A stretch of 64,000 nucleotides of DNA, from assembly GCF_001458355.1 (NCBI RefSeq), contig NZ_CYSA01000025.1, forward strand, positions 263,412-327,411, written 5' to 3'. Source of the stretch: Thalassovita gelatinovora (GTDB taxonomy: Bacteria; Pseudomonadota; Alphaproteobacteria; Rhodobacterales; Rhodobacteraceae). The translations under genes and the position numbers were made by a program. Of this stretch, positions 18,761-28,469 are shown piece by piece; position 1 is the stretch's first letter, and each line of letters opens with the position of its first letter. The notes below the pieces were generated by a model. It saw only the letters and a program-made list of their open reading frames with translations, searched no databases and had not been told where the DNA came from.

Positions 18761-20461
18761 ATGAAACTTAAATCCGTATTGCTGGGTGCTGTCGCTGCGA
18801 CCGCACTCGCACCTGCTGCCTTTGCAGAACGCGGATCGGACGGCCATGTCAATATTATCTACTGGCAGGCCCCGTCGATCCTGAACCCTTATCTGTCCAG
18901 CGGAACCAAGGATATCGAAGCGTCGTCGCTGGTCATTGAACCGCTGGGCCGGTACGATCCCGATGGTGCATTGGTGCCCTATCTGGCCGCCGAAATTCCG
19001 ACCGTTGAAAACGGCGGTGTGTCGGAAGACCTGACTTCGATCACCTGGAAGCTGAAAGACGGGCTGAAATGGTCGGACGGGTCCGCCATGACCTCGGCTG
19101 ACGTAAAATTCACCGCCGATTACTGCATGCATCCCGAAGGCGGCTGCGCCCAGTTGGCTAAATTCGAAGGCGTCAGCAGCATCGACGTGATCGACGATCT
19201 GACCGTGAAGGTCAGCTTCTCGGAACCCAAACCGAACCCCTATGGCCCGTTCATGGGCGGTCAGTCCCCGATCCTGCAAAAGGCCCAGTTCGAAAACTGC
19301 ATGGGTGCCAAGGCCCCCGAATGCACCGACGCCAATTTCAACCCGATCGGCACCGGGCCTTTCGCGGTCACCGATTTCCGTCCCAATGACGTGATTTCGA
19401 TGGAAGCCAACCCGAATTACCGCGATCCGGCCAAACCGGCCTTTGCGACCCTGACCTTCAAGGGCGGCGGCGATGCCACCGCGGCAGGGCGTGCGGTGCT
19501 GGAAACCGGCGAATTCGATTATGCCTGGAACCTGCAACTGGCCCCCGATGTCATCGCCAATATGGAAAAAGGCGGCAAGGGCAAGACCGTGGCGGCGTTC
19601 GGGTCGCTGGTCGAACGGATCGAAATGAACATGACCGATCCGTCGCCGTCGCTGCCCGAAGGCGAGCGGGCGACTGCAAAGCACCCGCATCCGGCACTGT
19701 CGGATCTGGCCGTGCGCAAGGCATTGTCGATGGCCATCGACCGCGATCTTCTGGTCGAAGTCGGCTATGGCAAGGCGGGTCGCGCGACCTGTAACCTGGT
19801 TCCTGCCCCGGCGATTTATGCTTCGGGCAACACCGACTGCATGACCCAGGACATCGAAGGTGCCAAGGCGATGCTGGACGAAGCAGGCTGGAAAGTCGGT
19901 TCCGGCGGCATCCGCGAAAAGGACGGCGTCAAGCTGAGCTTCCTGTTCCAGACGTCGACCAATGCAGTGCGTCAGGATTTCCAAGCCCTGATCAAACAGT
20001 GGTGGAGCGAGATCGGCGTCGAAACTGAACTGCGCAACATTTCGGCATCGGTGTTCTTTGGCGGTGACCCGGGTTCGCCCGACACTTTCCAGCGCTTCTA
20101 TGCTGACATGGAAATGTACGCCAACAACTTCGATGGCACCGATCCTGAAAGCTATCTGGCGCAGCACACCTGTGAAAAGGCTCCGAAACCGGAAAGCCAG
20201 TGGCAGGGTGAAAACATCAACCGTTTCTGTGACCCGGAATATGACAAGCTGGTCGCTGAAATGGGCAAAACCGGCGTTCTGTCCGAGCGCGGTGCGCTTG
20301 GCAAGAAGCTGAACGAGATGCTGACCAAGGAAAGCTATGTCGTGGTGCCGCTGGTCGATCGTGGTCGTGTATCGGCGCATTCCAACACTTTGGGCGGTGT
20401 TGATCTGAATACTTGGGATTCAGAGCTGTGGAATGCAGCAGATTGGTACCGGATCAAGTAA
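18761..20461 (+). CDS. Peptide ABC transporter substrate-binding protein (SBP_bac_5)
   Basis: A 566-residue periplasmic binding protein of the DppA/OppA class. MKLKSVLLGAVAATALAPAAFAE is a Sec signal peptide with an AFA cleavage site. The N-terminal region LNPYLSSGTKDIEASSLVIEPL and GLKWSDGSAMTSADVKFT are typical of cluster C peptide-binding proteins. AAGGAGAG precedes the ATG at 18761; longer frames upstream have no support. A strong terminator-like hairpin follows at once, which would give more binding protein than permease. The ligand is probably a di/oligopeptide or acyl-amino acid, from the divergent M20 genes. Confidence 0.92.
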   Translation: MKLKSVLLGAVAATALAPAAFAERGSDGHVNIIYWQAPSILNPYLSSGTKDIEASSLVIEPLGRYDPDGALVPYLAAEIPTVENGGVSEDLTSITWKLKDGLKWSDGSAMTSADVKFTADYCMHPEGGCAQLAKFEGVSSIDVIDDLTVKVSFSEPKPNPYGPFMGGQSPILQKAQFENCMGAKAPECTDANFNPIGTGPFAVTDFRPNDVISMEANPNYRDPAKPAFATLTFKGGGDATAAGRAVLETGEFDYAWNLQLAPDVIANMEKGGKGKTVAAFGSLVERIEMNMTDPSPSLPEGERATAKHPHPALSDLAVRKALSMAIDRDLLVEVGYGKAGRATCNLVPAPAIYASGNTDCMTQDIEGAKAMLDEAGWKVGSGGIREKDGVKLSFLFQTSTNAVRQDFQALIKQWWSEIGVETELRNISASVFFGGDPGSPDTFQRFYADMEMYANNFDGTDPESYLAQHTCEKAPKPESQWQGENINRFCDPEYDKLVAEMGKTGVLSERGALGKKLNEMLTKESYVVVPLVDRGRVSAHSNTLGGVDLNTWDSELWNAADWYRIK

Positions 20462-20475
20462 TTTGATCCTTTTTA

Positions 20476-20503
20476 CCCCGGCCTGAGCAAGGCCGGGGTT
20501 TTT
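20476..20503 (+). terminator. Intrinsic terminator/attenuator after the binding protein gene
   Basis: CCCCGGCCT-GAGCA-AGGCCGGGG followed by TTTTT forms a classic rho-independent terminator 14 bp after the stop. Permease genes begin 65 bp later, so partial read-through is likely. Confidence 0.85.
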
Positions 20504-20567
20504 CTGGCCCGATTTTCGGTATTAACCTTGGGCAGACAATAAGACCAAGCCGCAAAGGCCTCCGTAT

Positions 20568-21575
20568 ATGCTGACCTTTACCATTCGACGACTGGTGTTG
20601 GCCGTTCCGACACTGCTGTTCATCAGTCTCGTCATCTTCCTGCTGTTGGAACTCGCCCCTGGCGATCCGATGGCTCAGGTTCCTCTCACCGTCCCACCAG
20701 AAGTCAAAGAAAAGATGCGCGAGGCGCTTGGCCTTGGCCAGCCCATGCATATCCGTTTCCTGAAATGGATCGTGCAGTTTTTCTGGATTGAACCGCAGAT
20801 ATTGATCGACAATATTTTCGGCACCGGGTTTGCCGATGGCAAGCTGCGGGTGATGAGCTGGCAGACCCGCAGCCCGGTGATGGATATCGTGGTGCAACGC
20901 ATTCCGCAGACCCTTTGGGTGGTTGGCACCGCCTACATGGTCGGCGTTCTGATCGCGCTGCCGATCGGGATCTATTCCGCCTATCGGCAATATTCGATCT
21001 TTGATCAGGCCGGGACATTCGTGTCGATGATCGGCTTTTCGGTGCCGCCGTTTTTTTCCGGGGTGTTGGTCATCGTGATCTTTTCGGTCAATCTGGGATG
21101 GTTTCCGTCGATTTACGACACCACGCACAAGGTGGTGGACTGGGACAGTTTCGTCATCCAGCTGCGCCAGATGGTGATGCCGGTGATGGTGCTGGCGTTG
21201 CAGATCACCGCGCAGATCAGCCGGTTCATGCGGGCTTCAATGCTGGACAATCTCAATCAGGATTATGTCCGCACCGCCCGCGCCAAAGGGTTGAGCGAAT
21301 ATATCGTGGTGATGGTGCATGTGTTGCGCAATTCGATGATCCCGGTCGTCACCGTGATCGCGCTTGGCGTCCCGGCGATTTTCGGGGGGGCGATCATTAC
21401 CGAACAGGTGTTCAAGGTGAACGGGATCGGCCAGTTGCTGATCGGCGCAATTCAGGCCAATGACTTGCCAATGGTGCAGACGCTGACCTTTATCTTTGCG
21501 CTGTTGATCGTGGTGTTCAACATCATCGCGGATGTTCTTTACGGCATCCTTGACCCGAGGATCCGCTATGACTGA
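20568..21575 (+). CDS. Peptide ABC transporter permease, DppB type
   Basis: A 335-residue inner-membrane permease. The N-terminus TIRRLVLAVPTLLFISLVIFLLL is the first membrane segment characteristic of DppB/OppB. The cytoplasmic EAA loop is MLDNLNQDYVRTARAKGLSE, which contacts the ATPase, and the C-terminus ends NIIADVLYGILDPRIRYD as usual. It pairs with the next permease, overlapping it by 8 bp, and with the divergent fused ATPase. Confidence 0.92.
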   Translation: MLTFTIRRLVLAVPTLLFISLVIFLLLELAPGDPMAQVPLTVPPEVKEKMREALGLGQPMHIRFLKWIVQFFWIEPQILIDNIFGTGFADGKLRVMSWQTRSPVMDIVVQRIPQTLWVVGTAYMVGVLIALPIGIYSAYRQYSIFDQAGTFVSMIGFSVPPFFSGVLVIVIFSVNLGWFPSIYDTTHKVVDWDSFVIQLRQMVMPVMVLALQITAQISRFMRASMLDNLNQDYVRTARAKGLSEYIVVMVHVLRNSMIPVVTVIALGVPAIFGGAIITEQVFKVNGIGQLLIGAIQANDLPMVQTLTFIFALLIVVFNIIADVLYGILDPRIRYD

Positions 21576-22542
21576 TGACAAACGCTTCGTACCCGATGAA
21601 GGGCTGGCTCCGGCGTCTTCGGCGCTGCCCGGGGCGGCCGGACCGTTGCAGGAAACCGGCCCGCCGCCGCGCAACAAGTGGCTGGATGTCTGGGATCAGT
21701 TCAAGCATCACAAGGGCGCGCTCTATGGCGGCATCCTGTTTTTCGCGATCGTTCTGGTGGTGTTTCTGGGGCCGTTGGTTTGGCCGTATGACGCGACCTA
21801 TATCGATATTCGCGCCCGCAATCAGGGCCCCAGCCTGTCGCATCCTTTAGGCACCGATCAATTGGGCCGCGATACGCTGGCCCGAATGATGGCGGGCGGT
21901 CAGACATCGGTTTCGGTGGGGATCACCGCGATGTTGCTGGCGCTGTTCCTGGGCAGTCTGGTCGGCGTCGTCGCGGGGTATTTCAAACGGCTGGACGGCA
22001 TATTGATGCGGCTGACGGACTTGTTTCTGGCGCTGCCGCTGTTGCCGCTGCTGTTGGTCATGGTGCTGTTGTTCCGCGACTCGCTGAACGCGGCTTTCGG
22101 GCCGGAGACGGGGATTTTCATCCTGATCGTCGGCGCCATCGGCGTAACCAGCTGGATGCCGACCGCGCGGATCGTGCGGGGTGATGTTCTGGCGCTGAAG
22201 GAACGCGAATTCGTTTTGGCGGCGCGGTCGATCGGCACCCGCAATTCGATGATGATCCTGCGCCATATCCTACCCAATGTGTTGAGCCCGATCATGGTGT
22301 CGGCCACTTTGGGGATTGCCAACGCGATCATCACCGAAAGCGCGCTTTCGTTTCTCGGGCTTGGGTTTCCGCCGGATTTCCCGACCTGGGGGCGGTTGTT
22401 GTTCGATGCGACCGATTATTTGCAGCAATATCCCGAACGGGTGTTCTGGCCCGGTCTGGCGATTTCGCTGACCGTGCTGAGCGTGAATTACCTTGGCGAC
22501 GGGCTGCGCGATGCGCTGGACCCGCGCATTCGGGGGCGGTGA
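21568..22542 (+). CDS. Peptide ABC transporter permease, DppC type
   Basis: A 324-residue permease of the DppC/OppC class. A soluble proline-rich N-terminal tail (about 45 residues) precedes the first membrane helix GILFFAIVLVVFLGPLVW. HPLGTDQLGRDTLARMMAGG is the OppC_N signature and LALKEREFVLAARSIGTRN is the EAA loop. The C-terminus is LGDGLRDALDPRIRGR. I choose the ATG at 21568, eight bases inside the end of the previous gene, because a further upstream start would add a segment not seen in the family. Followed by a strong terminator. Confidence 0.92.
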   Translation: MTDDKRFVPDEGLAPASSALPGAAGPLQETGPPPRNKWLDVWDQFKHHKGALYGGILFFAIVLVVFLGPLVWPYDATYIDIRARNQGPSLSHPLGTDQLGRDTLARMMAGGQTSVSVGITAMLLALFLGSLVGVVAGYFKRLDGILMRLTDLFLALPLLPLLLVMVLLFRDSLNAAFGPETGIFILIVGAIGVTSWMPTARIVRGDVLALKEREFVLAARSIGTRNSMMILRHILPNVLSPIMVSATLGIANAIITESALSFLGLGFPPDFPTWGRLLFDATDYLQQYPERVFWPGLAISLTVLSVNYLGDGLRDALDPRIRGR

Positions 22543-22586
22543 CAGACAACGCCCGGCACCGCATGACGGGAAATAAGAACAACCAG

Positions 22587-22617
22587 AAGGCCCGCAAGTC
22601 ATCTTGCGGGCCTTTGT
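22587..22617 (+). terminator. Intrinsic terminator of the peptide ABC operon
   Basis: AAGGCCCGCAAG-TCAT-CTTGCGGGCCTT has 12-bp perfect arms and is followed by a short T run, 44 bp after the DppC-type stop. Confidence 0.8.
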
Positions 22618-22774
22618 CATGGATGGACGGGCGGCACGAAACCGGGTTCCCATCGCTGCCCACTTTACGGAACTTTATCCCTTACAGACTGCTTTGACGA
22701 CCAGTTCATCGGATTGATTTCCCAAACGGATATTGGCATCGGTGCGTTTGTTCCAATTCATTTCGGGGAATCCT

Positions 22775-23836
22775 ATGTTCGAAACCTTTGGCTTTGACAC
22801 CGTGACCGCGCCGCAAGCCGCCGTTTATACCGGCCTGATCCTTGGCGTCGTTTTCGGCATTCTGGCACAGATCACCCGGTTCTGTTTCCGCCGCGCCATC
22901 ACCGGCGACGACCGCAAACAGGCCGCTGGGGTTTGGATGACCGCGCTGGCGCTGGCGATCCTTGGAACCCAATTCGCGGTGTTGAACGGTTGGATCGGGT
23001 TCGAGGATCACCGGTTCATGGCAACCGATTTGCCGGTTGCCGCCATCGTGTTTGGCGGGCTGATCTTCGGCGCGGGCATGGTTCTGACCCGGGGTTGCGT
23101 GTCCCGGTTGAGCGTACTGACCGGCAGCGGCAACCTGCGCGCCGCTTTGGTTCTGGTGGTGTTCGCGGTGGTGGCCCATGCCACGTTGAAGGGCGTTCTG
23201 GCCCCGATCCGCACCACGCTTGGCGGCTATACCGTCGCGTTGGACAGTGCCGCCCTGCCCTTTGCCGGGCCGATCCTGGCGGTGGTCCTGGCCACCCTGT
23301 TGCTGACATTCGCCACCCGGTCGGGGGCGCGGGCAACGCATTTGGCTTTGGCGGCCATGATCGGGCTGGTCGCTGCGGCGGGCTGGGTGGCGACCGGGTT
23401 CGTTCTGTATGACGATTTCGATCCGATCGCGCTGGAAAGTCTCAGCTTCACCTCGCCTGCGGCGGAAACCTTGTTCTGGGGCGTCGCGTCGAGTTCGATA
23501 TCGCCCACATTCGGCACCGGGATGTTGGGCGGCGTCATCGCGGGAGCAGCGATTTCGGCGCTGATCCGCGGCGAATTCAAATGGCAAAGCTTCGATAGCC
23601 CGCGCCAGACCGGCCGGTATTTGGCCGGGGCGGCCTTGATGGGGGTTGGCGGTGTCTTGGCGGGCGGTTGCACCGTGGGGGCGGGCCTGTCGGGGGTTCC
23701 GACCCTGTCCTTCGCCGCTGTTCTGGCTTTGCTGAGCATTGCTGCGGGGGGCTGGACCGCGGCGCGGTTGCTTAGTGCATCTTCTTCTGAACCCGCCGGA
23801 TCATCCACCACACCACCGCTACAACCGGCAGAGTAA
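22775..23836 (+). CDS. YeeE/YedE-family (sulfur-compound) transporter, full length
   Basis: A 353-residue polytopic membrane protein with two homologous halves. Each half carries the cysteine signature of the family: TRGCVSRLSVLTG in the first and AGGCTVGAGLSGVPTLS in the second, the sites that relay thiosulfate or other sulfane sulfur in characterised YeeE. QITRFCFRRAI adds another conserved cysteine. The ATG at 22775 follows GGGGA; an upstream TTG in frame is less likely. Its 3' end overlaps the convergent DUF3422 gene by 65 bp. A split version of the same family occurs at 52.1-53.0 kb. Confidence 0.88.
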   Translation: MFETFGFDTVTAPQAAVYTGLILGVVFGILAQITRFCFRRAITGDDRKQAAGVWMTALALAILGTQFAVLNGWIGFEDHRFMATDLPVAAIVFGGLIFGAGMVLTRGCVSRLSVLTGSGNLRAALVLVVFAVVAHATLKGVLAPIRTTLGGYTVALDSAALPFAGPILAVVLATLLLTFATRSGARATHLALAAMIGLVAAAGWVATGFVLYDDFDPIALESLSFTSPAAETLFWGVASSSISPTFGTGMLGGVIAGAAISALIRGEFKWQSFDSPRQTGRYLAGAALMGVGGVLAGGCTVGAGLSGVPTLSFAAVLALLSIAAGGWTAARLLSASSSEPAGSSTTPPLQPAE

Positions 23837-25046
23837 GCGCCGCAGTCAATTCCCCCTTGCTGACCCCCAGAAGGTCGGTAAGGGGATAGGCCGCGTAAGA
23901 AGCCAAAGACACGGCGTAGTAGCTGATCGCGACCACAGACAGACCTTCGACGGTTTTTTGCAATTTGAGTTGCATGTCGGCGCGGCGGTTCATGCTTTCC
24001 AGCAATTTCTGGTTCTGCGCAGAGCGTTCCACATCGACCCGTGTCCGCAACAGTTCCCCCGCCCGCATCGCCCGGTCGGCCAAGGCCGCCAAACGTTCCT
24101 TGGTGGATTGCACCGTGCGCATGGCGGGCGCGTAGCGCCGCATCATGAATTCGTTGAAGGTCTGGCGTCCTTCAAAACGTTGTTCGCGCAACACGCCAAT
24201 CCGTTGATGCACGATATTGCGATACGCTTCGGTCGCGCCGAAGCGGAACGCGTTATGCGCCACCATTCGTTCCATTTCCGCCGATGTGCTGAGCAGACCA
24301 GCCAGAGTGACATCGGCGGCGGTGGTATCGTCGCCCATGTGATCCATCAGCCCGGTCAGTTTCACATCCATTTCGCCCAGTTGTGCCGACAGTTGCTTGA
24401 CCCGGGCAAACCCCAGCATCGACAGGCTTTTGTAAATCTCAACTTCGGCCAGACGCTGCACGATCCGGCCCACCCGACGCCGCCCGGTGCCGGGGTTGAC
24501 GAACACCGCGAAACGGGTGTTTCCCGCCGTATCGAGACTGAAATCCGCAGCGATGGTGGCGGCGTCGTCCAAGGCCCGGCTAACCGCGACGCTGTCGGCG
24601 ACGAACCAGTCGTTGAGATGCTGTTCGATCCGGTCGCGGTCGGGGGCCTGCTGCACCCGGATATGAACCGCCGCGACCCGCACCCCCGGTGCTGCCGCCA
24701 GCCAGTCTTCGGGGAACACTTCGAAATCGGCAGGATCAAAGGCCCGTTCGCTGAGCGTGTTGGCAAAGGCCGAATAGGTCACGAATTCGGTATGGCTTTC
24801 CCATCTCAGGATATGCCGCCCGATCTGACCGGAATAATGCGTGGCCCCCGGTTGCGGATGCGGGGCACCATAGCGGTCCAGCAATGCAATCAGGTGGTCC
24901 ATATCGGCCTGACGATCCCGGCTGACCGCCTGATCGGCCTGCTTGACCGCCAGATAGACCGCGGTGCAAGGCACATCCAGCGCCGGGAAGGGCCGCGCAT
25001 GCAGTTCGTTGGCCAGTTCATAGCGAAGCGGGTGATCGGCAAGCAT
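23772..25046 (-). CDS. DUF3422 family protein
   Basis: A 424-residue protein of the DUF3422 family, recognised by the N-terminus HPLRYELANELHARPFPAL and the long helical middle region. A coiled-coil-like central segment (AALADRAMRAGELLRTRVDVER) leads into two C-terminal membrane helices (VVAISYYAVSLASYAAYPL; AALTLPVVAVVWWMI) and a basic tail. That suggests an inner-membrane protein with a large cytoplasmic N-terminal domain. The function of the family is unknown to me. Its last 65 bp are also coding on the other strand for the YeeE/YedE protein. Confidence 0.85.
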   Translation of the reverse strand: MLADHPLRYELANELHARPFPALDVPCTAVYLAVKQADQAVSRDRQADMDHLIALLDRYGAPHPQPGATHYSGQIGRHILRWESHTEFVTYSAFANTLSERAFDPADFEVFPEDWLAAAPGVRVAAVHIRVQQAPDRDRIEQHLNDWFVADSVAVSRALDDAATIAADFSLDTAGNTRFAVFVNPGTGRRRVGRIVQRLAEVEIYKSLSMLGFARVKQLSAQLGEMDVKLTGLMDHMGDDTTAADVTLAGLLSTSAEMERMVAHNAFRFGATEAYRNIVHQRIGVLREQRFEGRQTFNEFMMRRYAPAMRTVQSTKERLAALADRAMRAGELLRTRVDVERSAQNQKLLESMNRRADMQLKLQKTVEGLSVVAISYYAVSLASYAAYPLTDLLGVSKGELTAALTLPVVAVVWWMIRRVQKKMH

Positions 25047-25136
25047 TGCTGGGACTTTCTGAACAATTCGAATGCTTTCGTAGATCGCATATAATCTGAA
25101 AAAGATAAAGCATTTTCAATAGCTTGCAGGAATACA

Positions 25137-25148
25137 ACGGTATACCGT
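25137..25148. promoter_or_regulatory. 12-bp palindrome upstream of the DUF3422 gene
   Basis: ACGGTATACCGT is a perfect 12-bp palindrome 91 bp upstream of the DUF3422 start, in the only intergenic space that can hold its promoter. A candidate operator; no cognate regulator is evident. Confidence 0.35.
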
Positions 25149-25231
25149 GCGAAAAAACGCCTGCTTTCGGGGGCTTGGGCGGTGACGTTCGCGCCAAAAT
25201 CGTCGGTCGGGCAGCGCCCTGTTGCATATGA

Positions 25232-25259
25232 AAAAGGGCGACCCGAAGGCCGCCCTTTT
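25232..25259 (-). terminator. Intrinsic terminator of pntAB
   Basis: On the minus strand AAAAGGGCGGCC-TTCG-GGTCGCCCTTTTT makes a stable stem (one mismatch) with a UUCG-type tetraloop and a T run, 21 bp past the pntB stop. Confidence 0.8.
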
Positions 25260-25280
25260 GTATTCTCGTTATGATCAAGA

Positions 25281-26756
25281 TCAGCTGATCTTGGTCAGCA
25301 ATTCGTCCAGCGACTTCTTGGCGTCACCATAGAACATGCGAGTATTTTCCTTGTAGAACAGCGGGTTTTCGATACCGGAATAACCGGTGCCCTGACCACG
25401 CTTGGACACGAAGACCTGTTTCGCTTTCCAGCATTCCAGCACCGGCATGCCGGCGATGGGTGAATTGGGGTCTTCTTGTGCCGCCGGGTTCACGATGTCG
25501 TTGGAGCCAATCACGATCGCCACGTCTGTCGACGGGAAATCGTCGTTGATTTCGTCCATTTCCATCACGATGTCATAGGGCACCTTGGCCTCGGCCAGAA
25601 GCACGTTCATGTGCCCCGGCAGACGACCGGCAACCGGGTGAATTGCGAAACGCACCTCTTTGCCCTTGGCACGCAGACGCTTGGTCAGTTCGGAAACCGA
25701 TTGCTGCGCCTGTGCCACCGCCATGCCGTAGCCCGGGATGATGATGATGCTGTCGGCTTCGTCCAGTGCGGACGCTACGCCGTCGGCATCGATCGCCACC
25801 TGTTCGCCTTCGACTTCCATCGCCGGACCGGTGGTGCCGCCGAAGCCGCCCAGGATCACGCTGATGAAAGACCGGTTCATCGCCTTACACATGATGTAAG
25901 ACAGGATCGCGCCCGAAGACCCGACCAGCGCACCGGTCACGATCAGCAGGTCGTTGCCCAAGGTGAAGCCGATGGCAGACGCCGCCCAGCCCGAATAGGA
26001 GTTCAGCATCGACACCACCACCGGCATGTCGGCGCCGCCGATACCCATGATCAGGTGATAGCCGATGAAGAAGGCCAGAAGCGTCATCAGGACCAACGAC
26101 CACAGACCCGCCCCGTTCATGAACAGGATCAGCAGAATGAAGCTGCCAAGCGCTGCGCCCGCGTTCAGCATGTGACCGCCGGGCAGTTTGTTGGCCTTGC
26201 CGTCCACCTTGCCCGCCAGTTTGCCAAAGGCAACGATGGACCCGGTGAAGGTCACCGCCCCGATGAACACACCGAGGAAGACTTCAACCTTGAGGATGCT
26301 GATTTCCACCGGCGTCTTATGAGCCAGCTTTTCAGCAAATCCCGCGATGCCCATATCATGCAGCATGGCCATGCGGCCGGCTTCGTTCAGGGTCGAGGAC
26401 AGGCCTTCTTTGAGGGCCAGCACGTTTTGCAGTTCCAGTTCGGCGTTGAAACCGATGAACACCGCCGCCAGACCGACAAAGCTGTGCAGCGCGGCCACCA
26501 GTTGCGGCATTTCAGTCATTTCGACCTTTTTTGCCACAAGTTGACCGAGGAAGGCACCTGCGGCGACCATCACCAGAACGATCAGGTAATTTCCCATGCC
26601 GGGGCCGAAGATGGTGGCGAAAGCCGCCAGACCCATGCCGAAAATGCCGTACCAGACAGCGCGTTTGGCGCTTTCCTGACCCGACAGGCCCCCCAAGCTG
26701 AGGATGAAGAGAACAGTTGCCGCGATATAGGCGGCAGAGACGATACCAATGCTCAT
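25281..26756 (-). CDS. pntB: NAD(P) transhydrogenase subunit beta
   Basis: A 491-residue integral membrane subunit of the proton-translocating transhydrogenase. About nine membrane helices occupy the N-terminal two thirds ([21 protein letters not shown] is the first). The NADP(H)-binding domain III at the C-terminus shows [35 protein letters not shown] and [12 protein letters not shown], all diagnostic. It makes NADPH from NADH at the expense of proton motive force. It lies 17 bp after pntA. Confidence 0.97.
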   Translation of the reverse strand: MSIGIVSAAYIAATVLFILSLGGLSGQESAKRAVWYGIFGMGLAAFATIFGPGMGNYLIVLVMVAAGAFLGQLVAKKVEMTEMPQLVAALHSFVGLAAVFIGFNAELELQNVLALKEGLSSTLNEAGRMAMLHDMGIAGFAEKLAHKTPVEISILKVEVFLGVFIGAVTFTGSIVAFGKLAGKVDGKANKLPGGHMLNAGAALGSFILLILFMNGAGLWSLVLMTLLAFFIGYHLIMGIGGADMPVVVSMLNSYSGWAASAIGFTLGNDLLIVTGALVGSSGAILSYIMCKAMNRSFISVILGGFGGTTGPAMEVEGEQVAIDADGVASALDEADSIIIIPGYGMAVAQAQQSVSELTKRLRAKGKEVRFAIHPVAGRLPGHMNVLLAEAKVPYDIVMEMDEINDDFPSTDVAIVIGSNDIVNPAAQEDPNSPIAGMPVLECWKAKQVFVSKRGQGTGYSGIENPLFYKENTRMFYGDAKKSLDELLTKIS

Positions 26757-26773
26757 TTATCCGCTCCCTTCGT

Positions 26774-28345
26774 TCAAGATTTCTGGAACATCGCCAACAT
26801 GCGACGGGTGACCATAAAGCCCCCAACGATGTTGATCGATGCGATCAGGACGGAAATGGCCGACAGGATCACCACCAGCCAGTCGCTGGAACCGATCTGC
26901 AACAATGCGCCGAGGATAACGATGCCCGAGATCGCGTTGGTGACCGCCATCAGCGGTGTGTGCAGCGAATGCGACACGCCCCAGATTACCTGGAAGCCGA
27001 CGAAGCAGGCCAATGCGAAGACGATGAAATGGCTCATGAAGCTGGCCGGAGCGAAAGCGCCGACAATCAGCATCAGCACCGCACCGACGGTCAAAAGCGT
27101 GACCTGGAACTTGGTCTGCGCCTTGAAGGCCGCCACTTCGTTGGCGCGCTTTTCTTCGGCGGTCAGTTCCTTCGGGGTTTCTTTCTTCTGCGCAGCGATT
27201 GCCTTTACCTTGGGCGGCGGCGGCGGGAAGGTGATATCGCCCTGGAACGTCACGGTGGCGCCACGAATGACGTCGTCTTCCATGTTGTGATTGATCTGAC
27301 CATCCTTTTCGGGGGTCAGGTCGGTCATCATGTGACGAATGTTGGTGGCGTAAAGCGTCGAGGCCTGCGCCGCCATCCGGCTGGGAAAATCGGTGTAGCC
27401 GATGATGGTCACGCCGTTGTCGGTGACGATTTTTTCATCCGCGACGGTCAGCTTGCAGTTGCCGCCCTTTTCCGCTGCCAGGTCGACGATGACGGAGCCG
27501 GGTTTCATGGCTTTGACCATGTCTTCGGTCCACAATTCCGGCGCTTCGCGGTTCGGGATCAACGCGGTGGTGATCACGATGTCCACTTCGGGGGCCAGTT
27601 CGCGGAACTTGGCCAGCTGCGCTTCGCGGAATTCCGGCGAAGACACAGACGCATAGCCACCGGTGGCGGCGCCATCCTGCTGTTCTTCCTCGAAATCCAG
27701 ATAGACGAATTCGGCGCCCATCGATTCGACCTGTTCGGCCACTTCGGGCCGCACGTCGAAGGCGAGAGTGATCGCCCCAAGCGAGGTCGAGGTGCCGATC
27801 GCGGCCAGACCCGCAACGCCCGCGCCCACGACCAGAACCTTGGCCGGGGGCACCTTGCCCGCCGCCGTGATCTGACCGGTGAAGAAACGGCCGAAATTGT
27901 TGCCTGCTTCGATGACCGCGCGGTAACCCGCGATATTGGCCATCGACGACAGCGCGTCCATTTTCTGAGCGCGGCTGATCCGCGGCACCATTTCCATGGC
28001 GATCACATTCGCGCCCTTGGATTTGGCCAACGCCATGCCGTCTTCGTTCCCGGCCGGGTTGAAGAAGGAAATCAGCGTCTTGTCCTTGGTCAGACGCTTC
28101 AGTTCGGCTTCATTGGGCTGACGCACCTTGGCGATAATATCCGCCGCTTTCCACAGCGCCGCTGCGGTCTTGACGATTTCTACTCCGGCGGCCGCATAGG
28201 TTTCGTCCGAGAAACCCGCATTCGCCCCTGCCCCGCTTTCGATGGCGCATTCATACCCCAGCTTCTGCAGCTGCAGCGCCGAGTCCGGAGTCATCGCTAC
28301 GCGATTCTCCCCGCCGAACACTTCTTTTGGCGTTCCAATTTTCAA
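26774..28345 (-). CDS. pntA: NAD(P) transhydrogenase subunit alpha
   Basis: A 523-residue alpha subunit with the NAD(H)-binding domain I ([47 protein letters not shown]) fused to membrane helices at the C-terminus ([19 protein letters not shown] and following). Some Rhodobacterales relatives split this subunit; here it is single. The start codon is TTG at 28343-28345, giving [11 protein letters not shown], with GGGGGA about nine bases upstream. No ATG in frame gives the family N-terminus. First gene of the pntAB operon. Confidence 0.96.
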   Translation of the reverse strand: MKIGTPKEVFGGENRVAMTPDSALQLQKLGYECAIESGAGANAGFSDETYAAAGVEIVKTAAALWKAADIIAKVRQPNEAELKRLTKDKTLISFFNPAGNEDGMALAKSKGANVIAMEMVPRISRAQKMDALSSMANIAGYRAVIEAGNNFGRFFTGQITAAGKVPPAKVLVVGAGVAGLAAIGTSTSLGAITLAFDVRPEVAEQVESMGAEFVYLDFEEEQQDGAATGGYASVSSPEFREAQLAKFRELAPEVDIVITTALIPNREAPELWTEDMVKAMKPGSVIVDLAAEKGGNCKLTVADEKIVTDNGVTIIGYTDFPSRMAAQASTLYATNIRHMMTDLTPEKDGQINHNMEDDVIRGATVTFQGDITFPPPPPKVKAIAAQKKETPKELTAEEKRANEVAAFKAQTKFQVTLLTVGAVLMLIVGAFAPASFMSHFIVFALACFVGFQVIWGVSHSLHTPLMAVTNAISGIVILGALLQIGSSDWLVVILSAISVLIASINIVGGFMVTRRMLAMFQKS

Positions 28346-28413
28346 CTGTCACGTCCCCCTTCAGAACTCTGTTGAATCCTCTCCGACGAATCGAAGCTAT
28401 ATTTCCTTGTTCC

Positions 28414-28430
28414 GCGCAATAATATTGCGC
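28414..28430. promoter_or_regulatory. Palindrome in the pntA promoter region
   Basis: GCGCAAT-AAT-ATTGCGC is a perfect inverted repeat with 7-bp arms, 69-85 bp upstream of the pntA start. A TTGACA hexamer on the minus strand (28468-28473) could be the -35 box. The position fits an operator. Confidence 0.45.
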
Positions 28431-28469
28431 AGAATATCGCACCTGAGATGCACTTTACCCGACGTCGTG

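Noticed and set aside
18578..20380. 600-codon minus-strand open frame over the peptide-binding protein
   Set aside because: Antisense to a gene with signal peptide, ribosome site and terminator.
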